Shown here: positions 44,464 through 54,154 of the stretch, piece by piece
Numbering within the stretch: position 1 is the first letter of the stretch
Layout: each line of letters opens with the position of its first letter
NCBI GenBank assembly: GCA_040386155.1
Contig: JAZKFZ010000001.1
Span: 310,001 to 374,000, forward strand
Length of the DNA: 64,000 nt
Direction: 5' to 3'
Origin: M0103 sp040386155
Lineage (GTDB): Bacteria; Bacteroidota; Bacteroidia; Flavobacteriales_D; Crocinitomicaceae
Made by a program: the position numbers and the translations under genes
The notes under the pieces: model-generated
The model's database searches: none
Told to the model about the DNA's origin: nothing
Seen by the model: only the letters and a program-made list of their open reading frames with translations

Positions 44464-44859
44464 TCAAAATATGGAGCGAAGGTATACCTTGTATGCTTCT
44501 CGAAAGAGGATTTTTTCTGCCAATTTTTTTTGAAATTCAGGATCACCAAGTAAGTCTTTAAATTCCTTCTCTGAAATATCGATGGTGTACAGTAGTTGCA
44601 TCATTTTGGTAGCATCCGAATGGAGGATGTCGGCCAAATGATTTTCGATGTTTCCTACGATTTCTTCAGCTGATGATTTTGCTACTAAAACAAATGAGTC
44701 CTCAAAAAATAAATTGAATTTTGCGAAATCTTTAGCAATTTGTTGTTGAGTTTTTAGCACAAATTCTTCGCTCGATAAAAGATCTTCTGTCGTTTTTTGA
44801 AGTGACGAACTATTTTTCAGCTCTCCATTTTTGTGCTTATTTTTATCGGACTCCACCAC
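44464..44859 (-). CDS. Hypothetical protein, 131 residues, downstream of metG
   Basis: Small soluble, Lys/Glu-rich, mostly helical protein with no signal peptide. Landmarks are SSLQKTTEDLLSSEEFVLKTQQ and DISEKEFKDLLGDPEFQKKLA. I recognise no family. Its start overlaps the 3' end of metG by 17 bp in another frame, strongly suggesting co-translation and supporting that it is a real gene. There is no known reason for it to accompany methionyl-tRNA synthetase. Confidence 0.62.
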   Translation of the reverse strand: MVESDKNKHKNGELKNSSSLQKTTEDLLSSEEFVLKTQQQIAKDFAKFNLFFEDSFVLVAKSSAEEIVGNIENHLADILHSDATKMMQLLYTIDISEKEFKDLLGDPEFQKKLAEKILFREAYKVYLRSIF

Positions 44860-46897
44860 CTGCTTTAAATTCTTTTTCAGGCACCATGAAGCACAATTTT
44901 CCTTCTTCGTTTTCTGCCATCAACACCATCCCATTGGATTCAATTCCTCTGATTTTTCGCGGTGCTAAGTTAACTAAGATTTGTATGGTTTTACCCACAA
45001 TTTCTTCAGGTGAGTAATGCTCTGCAATGCCAGAAACAATGGTGCGTTTATCAATTCCTGTGTCGACCAATAATTTTAATAATTTGTCAGCTTTCTCTAC
45101 TTTTTCAGCCTCCAAAATGGTTCCCAATCGGATGTCCATTTTCGTAAAATCGTCGAATTGGATATTTTCTTTTTGAGGTTGAAATATTGACTCCACTGTA
45201 TCGGTATTTTTTAGTTTTTCTACTTCTGCTTCAACAAAAGCATCTTCAATTTTCGTAAACAAAATGCTTGGTTCATTGATGTTGCTGTTCGCCACAATTA
45301 AGTTGCCGTTTCCTGCATCGTTCCAATCGCTGAAATCGATATTCATGAAATTGGCCAACTTCTTCGCTGTTGCTGGTAAAAATGGTTGTAAAACGATACT
45401 CAAATTTCCTACAATTTGCAAGGCAATATTCATTACTGTCTTCACGCGCTCTGGGTCTGTCTTCACAACTTTCCAAGGTTCTTGATCAGCTAGGTATTTA
45501 TTTCCTAAACGAGCTAAATTCATGGCTTCTGCTTGTGCATCCCGTAATTTATAGGCATAAATTAATTCGCTGATTCGCGTTGGAATTGCTTTCATTTCTG
45601 CTAATACTGCATCATCTTCGGGCGTTAAAACTCCACGTTCAGGTACACTTCCTTCGTAGTATTTCTGTGTTAAGACCAAGGCACGATTGACAAAGTTCCC
45701 TAAGATATCTGCCAACTCACTATTAATGCGTGTTTGATATTCTTTCCACGTAAATTCAGCATCTTTCGTTTCTGGTGCGATCGAAGTTAAAACATACTTC
45801 AACTCATCCATTTTATCCGGATATGCTTCAATGTACTCATGTAACCAAACCGCCCAATTGCGAGATGTAGAGAACTTATCGCCTTCTAAATTTAAGAATT
45901 CGTAGGCCGGAACATTATCTGGCAGAATTAAATCGCCGTGATCTTTTAATAGAATTGGAAAAATTACCGCGTGAAAAACAATGTTGTCTTTCCCAATAAA
46001 ATGTACCAATTTACGATCTCCTTTCCAGTAGTCTTCCCAGTTTTTATTATTGTCGAGTGCCCACTGTTTTGTTGCTGAAATGTAGCCAATAGGTGCATCG
46101 AGCCAAACATACAACACTTTACCATCAGCACCCGGGAGTGGTACTTTTACACCCCAATCTAAATCTCTTGTCATTGCCCGCGAATGCAAACCACCATCAA
46201 TCCAAGACATGCATTGACCAATGACTTGTTTTTTCCATGCAGCTGGATTGTGCTGTTGTAAGCCGTCTAACTTTCCTTCCTTGATCCATTCGCGCAACCA
46301 GTCTTCATGATTGGCCATTGGTAAATACCAGTGTGAAGTCGTTTTTAATATCGGTGCTTTACCGCTTAACGTCGATGTTGGGTTGATGAGTTCTGTGGGA
46401 CTTAAATCCGACCCACATTTTTCACATTGATCGCCGTATGCACTTGGGTTTTGGCACTTGGGACATTCTCCTGTGATGTATCGATCCGCTAAAAACTGTT
46501 GGTATTCTTCATCAAAATATTGTTCTGAAACTTCTTCTGTGAACTTTCCTTTTTCATAGAGTTTAAGAAAGAAATCTTGCGAGGTTTGATGATGAATTGG
46601 TGACGAAGTGCGGTGAAAAATATCAAAAGAAATGTCGAAATCTTGAAAAGATTTACCAATTATTGCATTGTATTTATCTACGATTTCTTGAGGTGAAATA
46701 CCTTCTTTTTTGGCGCGTAGTGTAATTGCTGCGCCGTGTTCATCACTTCCACAAATAAAGGCAACATCGTGTTCATTCATGCGAAGAAAGCGAACAAAAA
46801 TATCAGCAGGTAAATAAACGCCTGCAACGTGGCCTAAATGAAGGGGTCCGTTTGCATAAGGCAAAGCGGCAGTAATGGTATATTTTGCTTTCGACAT
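44843..46897 (-). CDS. metG: Methionyl-tRNA synthetase
   Basis: Class I synthetase of 684 residues charging tRNA-Met. The HIGH-type motif is LPYANGPLHLGHVAGVY (~10-26), a zinc-knuckle pair is CPKCQNPSAYGDQCEKCGS (~146), and the KMSKS-equivalent is KFSTSRNW (~343), the form seen in the E. coli-type enzyme. The C-terminal tRNA-binding (Trbp111-like) domain spans about 575-684 (MDIRLGTILEAEKVEKADKL, NLAPRKIRGIESNGM). A TATCTTTG -7 box lies upstream. The C-terminal end overlaps the next gene. Confidence 0.96.
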   Translation of the reverse strand: MSKAKYTITAALPYANGPLHLGHVAGVYLPADIFVRFLRMNEHDVAFICGSDEHGAAITLRAKKEGISPQEIVDKYNAIIGKSFQDFDISFDIFHRTSSPIHHQTSQDFFLKLYEKGKFTEEVSEQYFDEEYQQFLADRYITGECPKCQNPSAYGDQCEKCGSDLSPTELINPTSTLSGKAPILKTTSHWYLPMANHEDWLREWIKEGKLDGLQQHNPAAWKKQVIGQCMSWIDGGLHSRAMTRDLDWGVKVPLPGADGKVLYVWLDAPIGYISATKQWALDNNKNWEDYWKGDRKLVHFIGKDNIVFHAVIFPILLKDHGDLILPDNVPAYEFLNLEGDKFSTSRNWAVWLHEYIEAYPDKMDELKYVLTSIAPETKDAEFTWKEYQTRINSELADILGNFVNRALVLTQKYYEGSVPERGVLTPEDDAVLAEMKAIPTRISELIYAYKLRDAQAEAMNLARLGNKYLADQEPWKVVKTDPERVKTVMNIALQIVGNLSIVLQPFLPATAKKLANFMNIDFSDWNDAGNGNLIVANSNINEPSILFTKIEDAFVEAEVEKLKNTDTVESIFQPQKENIQFDDFTKMDIRLGTILEAEKVEKADKLLKLLVDTGIDKRTIVSGIAEHYSPEEIVGKTIQILVNLAPRKIRGIESNGMVLMAENEEGKLCFMVPEKEFKAGGGVR

Positions 46898-46916
46898 TGT
46901 TATTCAATTGAATGCA

Positions 46917-46924
46917 CAAAGATA
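46917..46924 (-). promoter_or_regulatory. -7 promoter box (TATCTTTG) for metG
   Basis: TAnnTTTG match on the minus strand, 19 nt before the metG ATG. Confidence 0.55.
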
Positions 46925-46956
46925 CTTTATTGAAATGATAACCTTAATCGGAATTA

Positions 46957-48324
46957 CTATAAAATGTCCTTATTGGGAACTAGGCAGTCTAATTGGGTTT
47001 CCTTTTCTTCAAAACGGATGTTATATTTTTCTAGTTCTGCGAGAATTGGGGTGTATACTTCTTTTTGTATGGGTAAGGTGACACCTTTTGTTTTAATCGC
47101 ACCATTCAAAATCATTTTTGTTGCAATGGCTACTGGTAAGCCAACTGTATTCGCCATGGAGGTATACATTTGATCTTCACCAATATTCACCATGGAGGCA
47201 ATTATTGAATAGTTTTGCCCTTCAAATTCATATTCAAATTCGTGGTACATCACCAACATATCTTTGTCATCTTTGTCTAATTTCCATTTGTCGACTAAGA
47301 TCCTTTCAAGCAACTGAGCTGGTGATGCGTCTGCAACAGCGATACAATTATCTTTCTCAAACAATCCCAACCATTCAAACTTCTCAAACAAATGAATTCG
47401 GTCTATACGCAAGAAATCTTTTAATTTATCTTCAACTGACCGAGTGAGGTGATAAGGTAAGAATGCATTGAGAAAAGAACGAGGCGTTAAGGTTTCAGAA
47501 TTTTCCATTTTATAGGCATCATCCGTCATCCCCAATTCAATAAATACATTCCATGCTTGACAATAATCTGGTCTTCTTAAGGTGCCGCGATAGATGGTTG
47601 GCACATCATCAATTCCATAGGTTCGTCTATATGACAGGGAATCTCTGTTGGCATACCCTTCAAATGAGCCGTAGCCTTCGATATCGATTTTTGCTAATCG
47701 ACTGAATAGTCTGTTATAGGGAATATACTTGTATTCGTTATGGTCTAAAAAGCAAGATGCACCGCCTTGTCCAGCAAGTACCACATTTCTTGGGTTCCAA
47801 GTAAATTTATAATTCCAAGGATTGTTATCCGATGCTGGAGCCATCAATCCCCCACAGAACGATTTAAATGACGTTACTTTGCCTCCCTTTTCTTGAATTT
47901 CATGAATAATTTTCATGGCACTCATGTGATCAATTCCTGGATCAACCCCAATTTCATTCATGATGACAATTCCAGCTTTTTTTGCCTCCTCGTCTAAACT
48001 TTTCATTTCCGCAGAAATATACGAAGGTGTGATGAGGTCTTTCTTTAAATCGATGCAATCACGCGCCACTTCTACGTGAAAACGCGCTGGCAGCATAGAA
48101 ATTACTATGTCTGCTTGTGCAATTTCTGCTCTACGTTGCTCACTATTGAGTGCGTCAAATTTTAATGCTACTGCATTTGAATGACCATTTATCTTTGCTT
48201 GAAGTTGCTCAAAATGTTGATCTGTAACGCGAAGATTCCATCTATTTTTAGTTGAATGAGCCAATAAATAGCGAATTAACGAAGAGGCTGAAAGTCCGGC
48301 ACCAAGAATTAAAATTGTTTTCAT
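46957..48324 (-). CDS. Saccharopine dehydrogenase family protein
   Basis: NAD(P)-binding oxidoreductase of 455 residues. The N-terminus MKTILILGAGLSASSLIRYL is a Rossmann GxGxxxS loop. The family core is recognisable: ADIVISMLPARFHVEVARDC (~92), NEIGVDPGIDHMSAMKIIHE (~142), SFCGGLMAPASDNNPWNYKF (~178). It resembles the saccharopine reductase (Lys9-type) enzymes; whether it works in lysine degradation or another amino-acid step cannot be told from the sequence. It is divergent from yebC, with a TAATTTTG -7 box 16 nt before its start. Confidence 0.87.
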   Translation of the reverse strand: MKTILILGAGLSASSLIRYLLAHSTKNRWNLRVTDQHFEQLQAKINGHSNAVALKFDALNSEQRRAEIAQADIVISMLPARFHVEVARDCIDLKKDLITPSYISAEMKSLDEEAKKAGIVIMNEIGVDPGIDHMSAMKIIHEIQEKGGKVTSFKSFCGGLMAPASDNNPWNYKFTWNPRNVVLAGQGGASCFLDHNEYKYIPYNRLFSRLAKIDIEGYGSFEGYANRDSLSYRRTYGIDDVPTIYRGTLRRPDYCQAWNVFIELGMTDDAYKMENSETLTPRSFLNAFLPYHLTRSVEDKLKDFLRIDRIHLFEKFEWLGLFEKDNCIAVADASPAQLLERILVDKWKLDKDDKDMLVMYHEFEYEFEGQNYSIIASMVNIGEDQMYTSMANTVGLPVAIATKMILNGAIKTKGVTLPIQKEVYTPILAELEKYNIRFEEKETQLDCLVPNKDIL

Positions 48325-48340
48325 AGAAAAAATTGCTCGA

Positions 48341-48348
48341 CAAAATTA
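48341..48348 (-). promoter_or_regulatory. -7 promoter box (TAATTTTG) for the saccharopine-dehydrogenase-like gene
   Basis: TAnnTTTG match on the minus strand, 16 nt before the ATG, in the spacer shared with the divergent yebC promoter. Confidence 0.5.
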
Positions 48349-48415
48349 AGCAATGAAAAATGAAAAGAATCTATAAAATCAAAAACTTAAGCTTTTTTCT
48401 CGTTCCTCAATTTTC

Positions 48416-48423
48416 TATATTTG
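48416..48423 (+). promoter_or_regulatory. -7 promoter box (TATATTTG) for yebC
   Basis: TAnnTTTG match 18 nt before the ATG at 48442. It also shows that the TTG at 48421 cannot be the start, since it lies in the promoter box. Confidence 0.6.
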
Positions 48424-48441
48424 CGCTTCAAATTTCATATT

Positions 48442-49152
48442 ATGGGAAGAGCGTTCGAATACCGCAGGGCATCAAAAGAGAAAAGATGGGATAAAATGTC
48501 AAAATTGTTTCCAAAATTAGGGAAGGCAATTACGATGGCTGCCAAGGAAGGGGGAGAAGATCCTTCTACGAATGCTAAGTTGAGAACGGCGATTCAAAAT
48601 GCGAAGTCGGAGAACATGCCGAAAGACAATATTGAGGCTGCAGTGAAACGAGCTGCTCAAAAAGATATTAGTTCTTTTTCTGAAGTTATTTACGAAGGGA
48701 AAGGTCCGCATGGTGTGTTAGTAATTGTTGAATGTGCAACAGACAATCCAACGAGAACGGTTGCCAATGTGAAATCATATTTCAATAAAGCAGGGGGTGG
48801 TGTAGTTCCCAATGGTTCGTTGGAGTTTATGTTCAACCGCAAATCGGTTTTTGAAATTAACAAAGCAGATACGATCGATCCAGAAGAATTGGAATTGGAA
48901 CTTATTGATGCTGGATGCGAGGAAATAGAGGTAACGGATGATAAAATTTTCGTTTATGGCGATTATACTTCGTTTGGTACGATTGCAAAAGCTCTGGAAG
49001 ATTTGAATATCGAGGTACAAAAATCGAATTTACAGCGCCTTGCCACTTCACCGATCGAATTGTCGGAAGAGCAAATGGCAGATGTAGAAAAAATGTTGGA
49101 TAAAATCGAAGATGATGATGATATTCAGCAAGTTTTCACGAATATTGAATAA
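48442..49152 (+). CDS. YebC/PmpR family (TACO1-like) protein
   Basis: YebC/TACO1 family protein of 236 residues, a cytoplasmic DNA-binding regulator or translation factor that helps ribosomes through difficult motifs. The start at 48442 gives MGRAFEYRRASKEKRWDKMS, the family N-terminus. The core has NAKSENMPKDNIEAAVKRA (~50) and EVIYEGKGPHGVLVIVECATDNPTRT (~79-104). Full length. It precedes the SprE gene by 73 bp. Confidence 0.94.
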   Translation: MGRAFEYRRASKEKRWDKMSKLFPKLGKAITMAAKEGGEDPSTNAKLRTAIQNAKSENMPKDNIEAAVKRAAQKDISSFSEVIYEGKGPHGVLVIVECATDNPTRTVANVKSYFNKAGGGVVPNGSLEFMFNRKSVFEINKADTIDPEELELELIDAGCEEIEVTDDKIFVYGDYTSFGTIAKALEDLNIEVQKSNLQRLATSPIELSEEQMADVEKMLDKIEDDDDIQQVFTNIE

Positions 49153-49225
49153 AAGAAATAAGAATAAAATAAAAATAGCTTTTTTGAGTTAATGTTGATT
49201 CAATACAGTTGATTGGGAAAGAAAA

Positions 49226-51847
49226 ATGACTTTTAAACGTAGTTTAATTTATAGCCTCTTGGTGCTGGCAGTGGTAAGCTGTTCTACTGAAAAAAATACG
49301 TTTATAAACCGTTCTTTTCACGGGGTTACAGCGCATTACAACGGCTATTTTAATGCCAACGAGCTTATCAATCAATCACTTACAGCCTATCGTGCTTCCT
49401 TGAAAGAAGATTATTACGAGGCCTTACCCATTGAGCCCCTCCCAGATGAGAAACAAGTCATTGGACTTTATCCATCTCTAGACACCGCTGTTTCAAAGTG
49501 TTCGAAAGTAATTTCTAAACATGCAATGCCAAGCAATGATAAACCATCACAGAAAAAGGCGGAGCACAATAATTGGATCGATGAAAACTGGATTACCATT
49601 GGGGTTGCTCAGTATTACCGACGCGATTATGAGGCATCATTGAAAAATTTCAACTTCGTAAAAAAATTCTTTGGCAATGATCCTTCTCTTTATTGGGCAG
49701 AATTATGGAAAGCAAAAACGAATTTAGAAATCAATAATTTAACGGAAGCAGGATTTAATATCGCAGTAATCGATAAGGCCCTTGAAGCTTACGGAACAAC
49801 GAATAAAAATCGAAAAATTAAACCAAAAAAAGGCGAAAAGGAGTCTCTTGAGGTACCAGTGCCTAAAAAGTTATTGTTCGAGTTTCACAAAACAAAAGCG
49901 CTTTTCTTTCTAAAAAAGGAAAATAAAGAGGAGTCCATCAAATACCTGAAGTCGGCACTCGAATTTGCTAAAAAGCAACCCGACAAAGCACGCTTGAATT
50001 ATGTAATTGCGCAGATGTATGAATCGCTTGGGAACAATTCTTCTGCAAAAGAGCACTATTCAAAGGTGCTGAAATACAACACTAAATACGAGATGACTTT
50101 TAATGCACGCTTGAAAAGAGCGTTCATGGGAGGTGATGAAAAAGTAGAGAAGGAGTTGCAAAAAATGCTGAAGGATGCAAAAAATGCAGAATTCAAAGAT
50201 CAAATTTATTATGCATTGGCCGACATCAAGTTTCAAAATGGCGATGTTGCAACAACAAAAGAATATTTAACGAAATCTGCTTTCTATTCGAATTCAAATA
50301 CCCGCCAAAAAGGAATGGCGTATGAGCGTTTAGGAAATATTTCGTATTCAGAGAGAAACTATGTCGCAGCTCAAAAATACTACGATTCTTGTGCTAAGGT
50401 AATTGCTGAGACGTATCCTAATTACGAGGGCGTAAAGAATAAAGCAGAGAAATTAGCTGATTTAGTAGTTGCGGTTGAACGTGAGTTTTTTGAAGACAGC
50501 GTGCAGCGTATCGCACAAATGAGTGAGGAGGAGCGGGTAAAGTTCATTGAAAAAGTCATCAAGCAAAAGCAAGAAGAAGAAAGACGTAGAAAAGAAGAAG
50601 AAGCCCGAAGATTGCGTGAATTGCAAGAACAAGCGAATAACACAAACACAAATACCAACGGTAAATGGTATTTCGATAATGAAAAAACACGCCAACAAGG
50701 AAATGAGGAGTTCAAGAAATTGTGGGGAACACGAGAAAATCTTGACGATTGGAGACGAAGCGATAAAACAACTTTGATTGTAATTCCTGATGAAGACGAC
50801 ACAACTACAGTGGTACAAGATGTCACCCCAAGTGACGATCCAGATTCCCTAACCATGGAAATGTTATTGGTAGATATTCCTTTAACAGACTCAGCAATGA
50901 AGGTGTCCACCGATCGATTATTGGAGGCAATGTACAATTCTGGCGTGATCTACAAAGAACAATTGAACGAATTGGAATTAGCGAAGAAGCAATTTTCTAA
51001 GGTGATTGCTAAAGAAGTAACCCATCCAACAGATTTAGCTTCTTCTTATCAAATGTATAAGATTTATGAAGGTAATGACCTATCAGAGCCACATAAAACG
51101 CACATTTTAACCTATTATCCGAATTCAGATTATGCGAATTACCTGAGAGATCCAGAATTCTTTGTGAAACGCAAAGAGATTGAAGCCTTGGCTGTACAAG
51201 AATATGTTACGGTATTGGATCGTTACGGACGAGGATTGTACTACCCAGTAATGGCGAAAGCTGATCTGGTAATTGCTAATGAAAAGGAAAATCCTTACCG
51301 TTCTAAATACATGTTATTAAAAGCAATGTGTTTGGGTCAAATCTCATCGGACAAAGAACCAATGAAGCCTATTTTGGAAACTGTATTGGTGGAATATCCC
51401 AAAACACCAGAAGCAACGCGTGCACAAGAGATGTTAGACATTATCAAGAATGGTTATTCGAAAAATGAGGAAGTTAATTTTGATAAAACTTCGGTGTTCA
51501 AATTCAATGACGAGCTTCCACAATGGGTAGTTATTTTCTTGGAGAAAGATGATAATGTAAATTTGAGCAAAACGAAGGTGTCTGATTTTAATAAGGAATT
51601 TTTTAGTCGCGATAAATTAAAAACTTCGTCTAAAATTTACGGTGCAGATCAAAGTGTTGTGTTAGTGCAAGAGTTCGAAACCGATTTAAAAGCACTCGAA
51701 TATTTGCGCGTGTATAAACAAACGAAGAAACATTTAATGGATTTGGCAAAAGCTAAAATTCTAATCATCACGCAAGAAAACATGAAAATCTTGTTCGAGA
51801 AGCAAAATCTTTCCGAGTACGAACTCTTCCACGAAGACAATTATTAA
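49226..51847 (+). CDS. sprE: Type IX secretion / gliding lipoprotein SprE (PorW)
   Basis: Lipoprotein of 873 residues, signal ending in the lipobox AVVSC. The mature N-terminus STEKNTFINRSFHGVTAHYN matches the SprE/PorW family of Bacteroidota, which is needed for T9SS secretion and gliding. TPR-like repeats span ~110-430 (for example AQYYRRDYEASLKNFNFVKK). A highly charged coiled coil (QKQEEERRRKEEEARRLREL, ~450) follows, and the C-terminal half contains more TPR-like units (YNSGVIYKEQLNELELAKKQ, ~570). It fits with the two T9SS cargo proteins in this window. Confidence 0.88.
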   Translation: MTFKRSLIYSLLVLAVVSCSTEKNTFINRSFHGVTAHYNGYFNANELINQSLTAYRASLKEDYYEALPIEPLPDEKQVIGLYPSLDTAVSKCSKVISKHAMPSNDKPSQKKAEHNNWIDENWITIGVAQYYRRDYEASLKNFNFVKKFFGNDPSLYWAELWKAKTNLEINNLTEAGFNIAVIDKALEAYGTTNKNRKIKPKKGEKESLEVPVPKKLLFEFHKTKALFFLKKENKEESIKYLKSALEFAKKQPDKARLNYVIAQMYESLGNNSSAKEHYSKVLKYNTKYEMTFNARLKRAFMGGDEKVEKELQKMLKDAKNAEFKDQIYYALADIKFQNGDVATTKEYLTKSAFYSNSNTRQKGMAYERLGNISYSERNYVAAQKYYDSCAKVIAETYPNYEGVKNKAEKLADLVVAVEREFFEDSVQRIAQMSEEERVKFIEKVIKQKQEEERRRKEEEARRLRELQEQANNTNTNTNGKWYFDNEKTRQQGNEEFKKLWGTRENLDDWRRSDKTTLIVIPDEDDTTTVVQDVTPSDDPDSLTMEMLLVDIPLTDSAMKVSTDRLLEAMYNSGVIYKEQLNELELAKKQFSKVIAKEVTHPTDLASSYQMYKIYEGNDLSEPHKTHILTYYPNSDYANYLRDPEFFVKRKEIEALAVQEYVTVLDRYGRGLYYPVMAKADLVIANEKENPYRSKYMLLKAMCLGQISSDKEPMKPILETVLVEYPKTPEATRAQEMLDIIKNGYSKNEEVNFDKTSVFKFNDELPQWVVIFLEKDDNVNLSKTKVSDFNKEFFSRDKLKTSSKIYGADQSVVLVQEFETDLKALEYLRVYKQTKKHLMDLAKAKILIITQENMKILFEKQNLSEYELFHEDNY

Positions 51848-51905
51848 TTGAATAAAGATCGTTTTTGCCGTCGTTTTTTACCCTCGACAAGCAGACGATA
51901 ATCGT

Positions 51906-52202
51906 ATGGAAAATTCAACACCAAATAAGGATAACAAATCTAAAGGGGCATCGTCAATTTTGCGCTTTTCAAGCCTTGGCTTGCAAATGGGAATCACCAT
52001 TTGGCTGGCAAGTGTATTTGGAAAGTGGTTGGATGGGAAATACCCATCGGCAAGTATTTCTTGGTTTAAAATCATCACCATTTTTGCAGTTTTCGGAACC
52101 ATCACCTCCGCTATTGTGCAGTTGATTCGGATGTCGAATGAAGAAGAAAATATGGAGAAAAAGGAAGGTAAAATAAGCAAATTTTTTAAGCGAAAAAAAT
52201 GA
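51906..52202 (+). CDS. atpZ: AtpZ/AtpI-type ATP synthase accessory protein
   Basis: Small membrane protein of 98 residues with two helices (about 24-42 and 54-74; GLQMGITIWLASVFGKWLDG is typical of AtpZ/AtpI). It is encoded at the head of the atp cluster, as in many bacteria, where it assists c-ring assembly or Mg2+ transport. The C-terminal tail is basic. It overlaps the next gene by 4 bp (ATGA). Confidence 0.82.
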   Translation: MENSTPNKDNKSKGASSILRFSSLGLQMGITIWLASVFGKWLDGKYPSASISWFKIITIFAVFGTITSAIVQLIRMSNEEENMEKKEGKISKFFKRKK

Positions 52203-52585
52203 GTAATCCACTATTCAAAATCATTTTATTGATCGTTGGAGCTTTCTTGGTGCTGACAGCAGCAAATCTTTTCCTTGTGTACAAAGTGGAAGGAGTGTTT
52301 TCAGTGTTGACCTTGAAAATATATATTTTTCATGCAGTTTTTGCGCTATTGACCACCTTTTTAATCTCCTATTTGAAAGAGCGACTCACCGCCACTATTG
52401 GATTCTTTTTTTTGTACTTATTCATTGCCAAAGCAACCATGTTTTTGCTCAATTTTTCAGAATTTGTCTATGGAACCGCATCCATTTCTCAAAGCATAAA
52501 AATCTCAACATTGGTGGCGCACATTCTCTTTCTTTGGCTAGAGGTGTATGCCTATTTTCAACTATTAGTGAAAGAGCAAAAGTAA
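52199..52585 (+). CDS. AtpI-like four-helix membrane protein (DUF6168-like)
   Basis: Hydrophobic protein of 128 residues with four predicted helices (~7-27, 38-58, 68-84, 100-122). Position between atpZ and atpB suggests it takes the place of AtpI/uncI-like subunits; in Flavobacteriia a DUF6168 protein occupies this slot. I assign the family with modest confidence from position and topology, not a motif. It overlaps atpZ by 4 bp. Confidence 0.68.
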   Translation: MSNPLFKIILLIVGAFLVLTAANLFLVYKVEGVFSVLTLKIYIFHAVFALLTTFLISYLKERLTATIGFFFLYLFIAKATMFLLNFSEFVYGTASISQSIKISTLVAHILFLWLEVYAYFQLLVKEQK

Positions 52586-52701
52586 AAGACAATTGATGAG
52601 AATTGACAGATCAACGTCGCCATTTTATTCCATTTCGATCGATTTATCAAATTACCGCCGATTTTTTTAAAATATATGCTTTGTAGTTCTATTAAATTAT
52701 G

Positions 52702-52709
52702 TATTTTTG
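52702..52709 (+). promoter_or_regulatory. -7 promoter box (TATTTTTG) for the atpBEFHAG genes
   Basis: TAnnTTTG match 41 nt before the atpB ATG, with a TTG at 52681-52683 (18-nt spacer). It would give the main F-ATPase genes a promoter separate from the atpZ pair. Confidence 0.55.
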
Positions 52710-52750
52710 CACCGAATTTTAAGGGGTGATCTCCTATTTAGTTTTTAATC

Positions 52751-53917
52751 ATGAAGTTAGTGCATAAATCGCTTAGTTTATTAGTAGGATTTTTAGTTCT
52801 TATGCTGTCTTTTAGTGCAGTGGCGAATAAAGAACTTAAGAATGAGGGGGATACCCTTGCTCATAAAGCACATGAAAACAAGCATTCTGACGAAGCTGCG
52901 CACCATCCAGTGAAGATTGAAGGTGCAGTGAATACTGTAGAAGAAATTCAAGCTTACAAAGATCATCACTTACTCGATGCACACGATTTTACATTTTTTA
53001 CTGATGGTAAAGAAGGTAAGCATTACGGGTTTCCATTGCCAGTAATTCTTTGGGATTCCGAAGCAGGATTGCAAATGTTTATGTCTTCTAAGTTTCATCA
53101 TGGTGAAGCAGTAGCAGAAAACAATGGTAACTACTACGCTGAGTTTCACGGAAAGATTTATAAAACAAACGCTGCAGGTGAATTGCACCTCGATGAGCAC
53201 GGTCACCCAACGAATGCGAAGCCTATCGACTTTTCAATTACAAAAAATGTAGTCGGAATGTTATTGACGGCTTTGATCATGATGTATTTGTTTATCAAAT
53301 TAGCAAGATCATATTCCAAAGGACCAGTTCCAACAGGTGTAGGAAGAGCATTGGAGCCATTAGTATTGTATGTCAGAGATGAAATAGCTCGACCAAACAT
53401 TGGAGATAAACGTTACCGTGAATTCATGGGCTTTTTGTTGACAGTATTCTTCTTTATTTGGATTTTGAATTTATTAGGAATGACTCCTTTAGCGTTTAAT
53501 GTTACTGGAAACATCGCTGTCACATTGTGTTTGGCTTTGTTTACGTTTATTATTGTTCAATTCAAAGGAAACAAAGAGTATTGGGGTCACATTTTCTGGA
53601 TGCCGGGGATTCCTACACCAATGAAAATTGTGTTGGCGCCCATTGAGGTCCTAGGAATGTTTACAAAACCTTTCTCATTAACAATGCGTTTGTTTGCGAA
53701 CATCACCGCTGGTCACATGGTAATTATGTCATTGATTAGTTTGGTAATTGTATTGAAAAGTCAGTTTGGATTGGTAGCATCGTCGGGAATTTCATTTGTA
53801 TTGACCTTGTTTATATCATTGATAGAGTTGTTGGTTGCGTTCTTGCAAGCGTTTATTTTTACCATGTTATCGTCCTTATTTATCGGACTGGCAGTGGCAG
53901 AACATGACCATCATTAA
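52751..53917 (+). CDS. atpB: ATP synthase F0 subunit a
   Basis: Proton-channel subunit a, 388 residues, longer than the usual ~270. An N-terminal signal-like helix (MKLVHKSLSLLVGFLVLMLS) is followed by a His/Glu-rich soluble region of about 150 residues, a Bacteroidota feature. The canonical membrane part starts near 165. The essential arginine lies in FSLTMRLFANITAGHMV (~313), and the last helices follow (LIELLVAFLQAFIFTMLSSLF). First of the atpBEFHAG group. Confidence 0.95.
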   Translation: MKLVHKSLSLLVGFLVLMLSFSAVANKELKNEGDTLAHKAHENKHSDEAAHHPVKIEGAVNTVEEIQAYKDHHLLDAHDFTFFTDGKEGKHYGFPLPVILWDSEAGLQMFMSSKFHHGEAVAENNGNYYAEFHGKIYKTNAAGELHLDEHGHPTNAKPIDFSITKNVVGMLLTALIMMYLFIKLARSYSKGPVPTGVGRALEPLVLYVRDEIARPNIGDKRYREFMGFLLTVFFFIWILNLLGMTPLAFNVTGNIAVTLCLALFTFIIVQFKGNKEYWGHIFWMPGIPTPMKIVLAPIEVLGMFTKPFSLTMRLFANITAGHMVIMSLISLVIVLKSQFGLVASSGISFVLTLFISLIELLVAFLQAFIFTMLSSLFIGLAVAEHDHH

Positions 53918-53949
53918 TGCGTTTTTTGTTTAATTTATAATAAGTAGCT

Positions 53950-54141
53950 ATGTACAATTTAATTGGAGCTGGATTAATCGTTATCGGAGCAGGTATCGGT
54001 TTAGGAATGATCGGTGGTAAAGCAGTAGAAGGTATTGCTCGTCAACCAGAAGCAACTGGAAAAATTCAAACTGCGATGTTGATCATCGGAGCACTTTTGG
54101 AAGGTTTGGCTTTTGCTGCCTTGATCCTAGGGAAAAATTAA
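53950..54141 (+). CDS. atpE: ATP synthase F0 subunit c
   Basis: Proteolipid of the c-ring, 63 residues: two helices joined by the polar loop ARQPEA. The ion-binding glutamate lies in the second helix (ALLEGLAFA). The Na+-specific Gln/Ser-Thr ligands are not evident, so a proton-type ring is likely. The protein is followed at once by a strong terminator-like hairpin (54155-54192). Confidence 0.95.
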   Translation: MYNLIGAGLIVIGAGIGLGMIGGKAVEGIARQPEATGKIQTAMLIIGALLEGLAFAALILGKN

Positions 54142-54154
54142 TCCAAAAAAAATG

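Noticed and set aside
48421..48441. TTG start for the YebC protein
   Set aside because: The TTG is part of the TATATTTG promoter box, and the family begins with MGRAFEYRR.
50422..50937. 171-residue minus-strand ORF with hydrophobic stretches
   Set aside because: Antisense to the charged coiled-coil part of sprE; Ser/Cys-rich pattern arises from the reverse of Glu/Lys/Arg codons.
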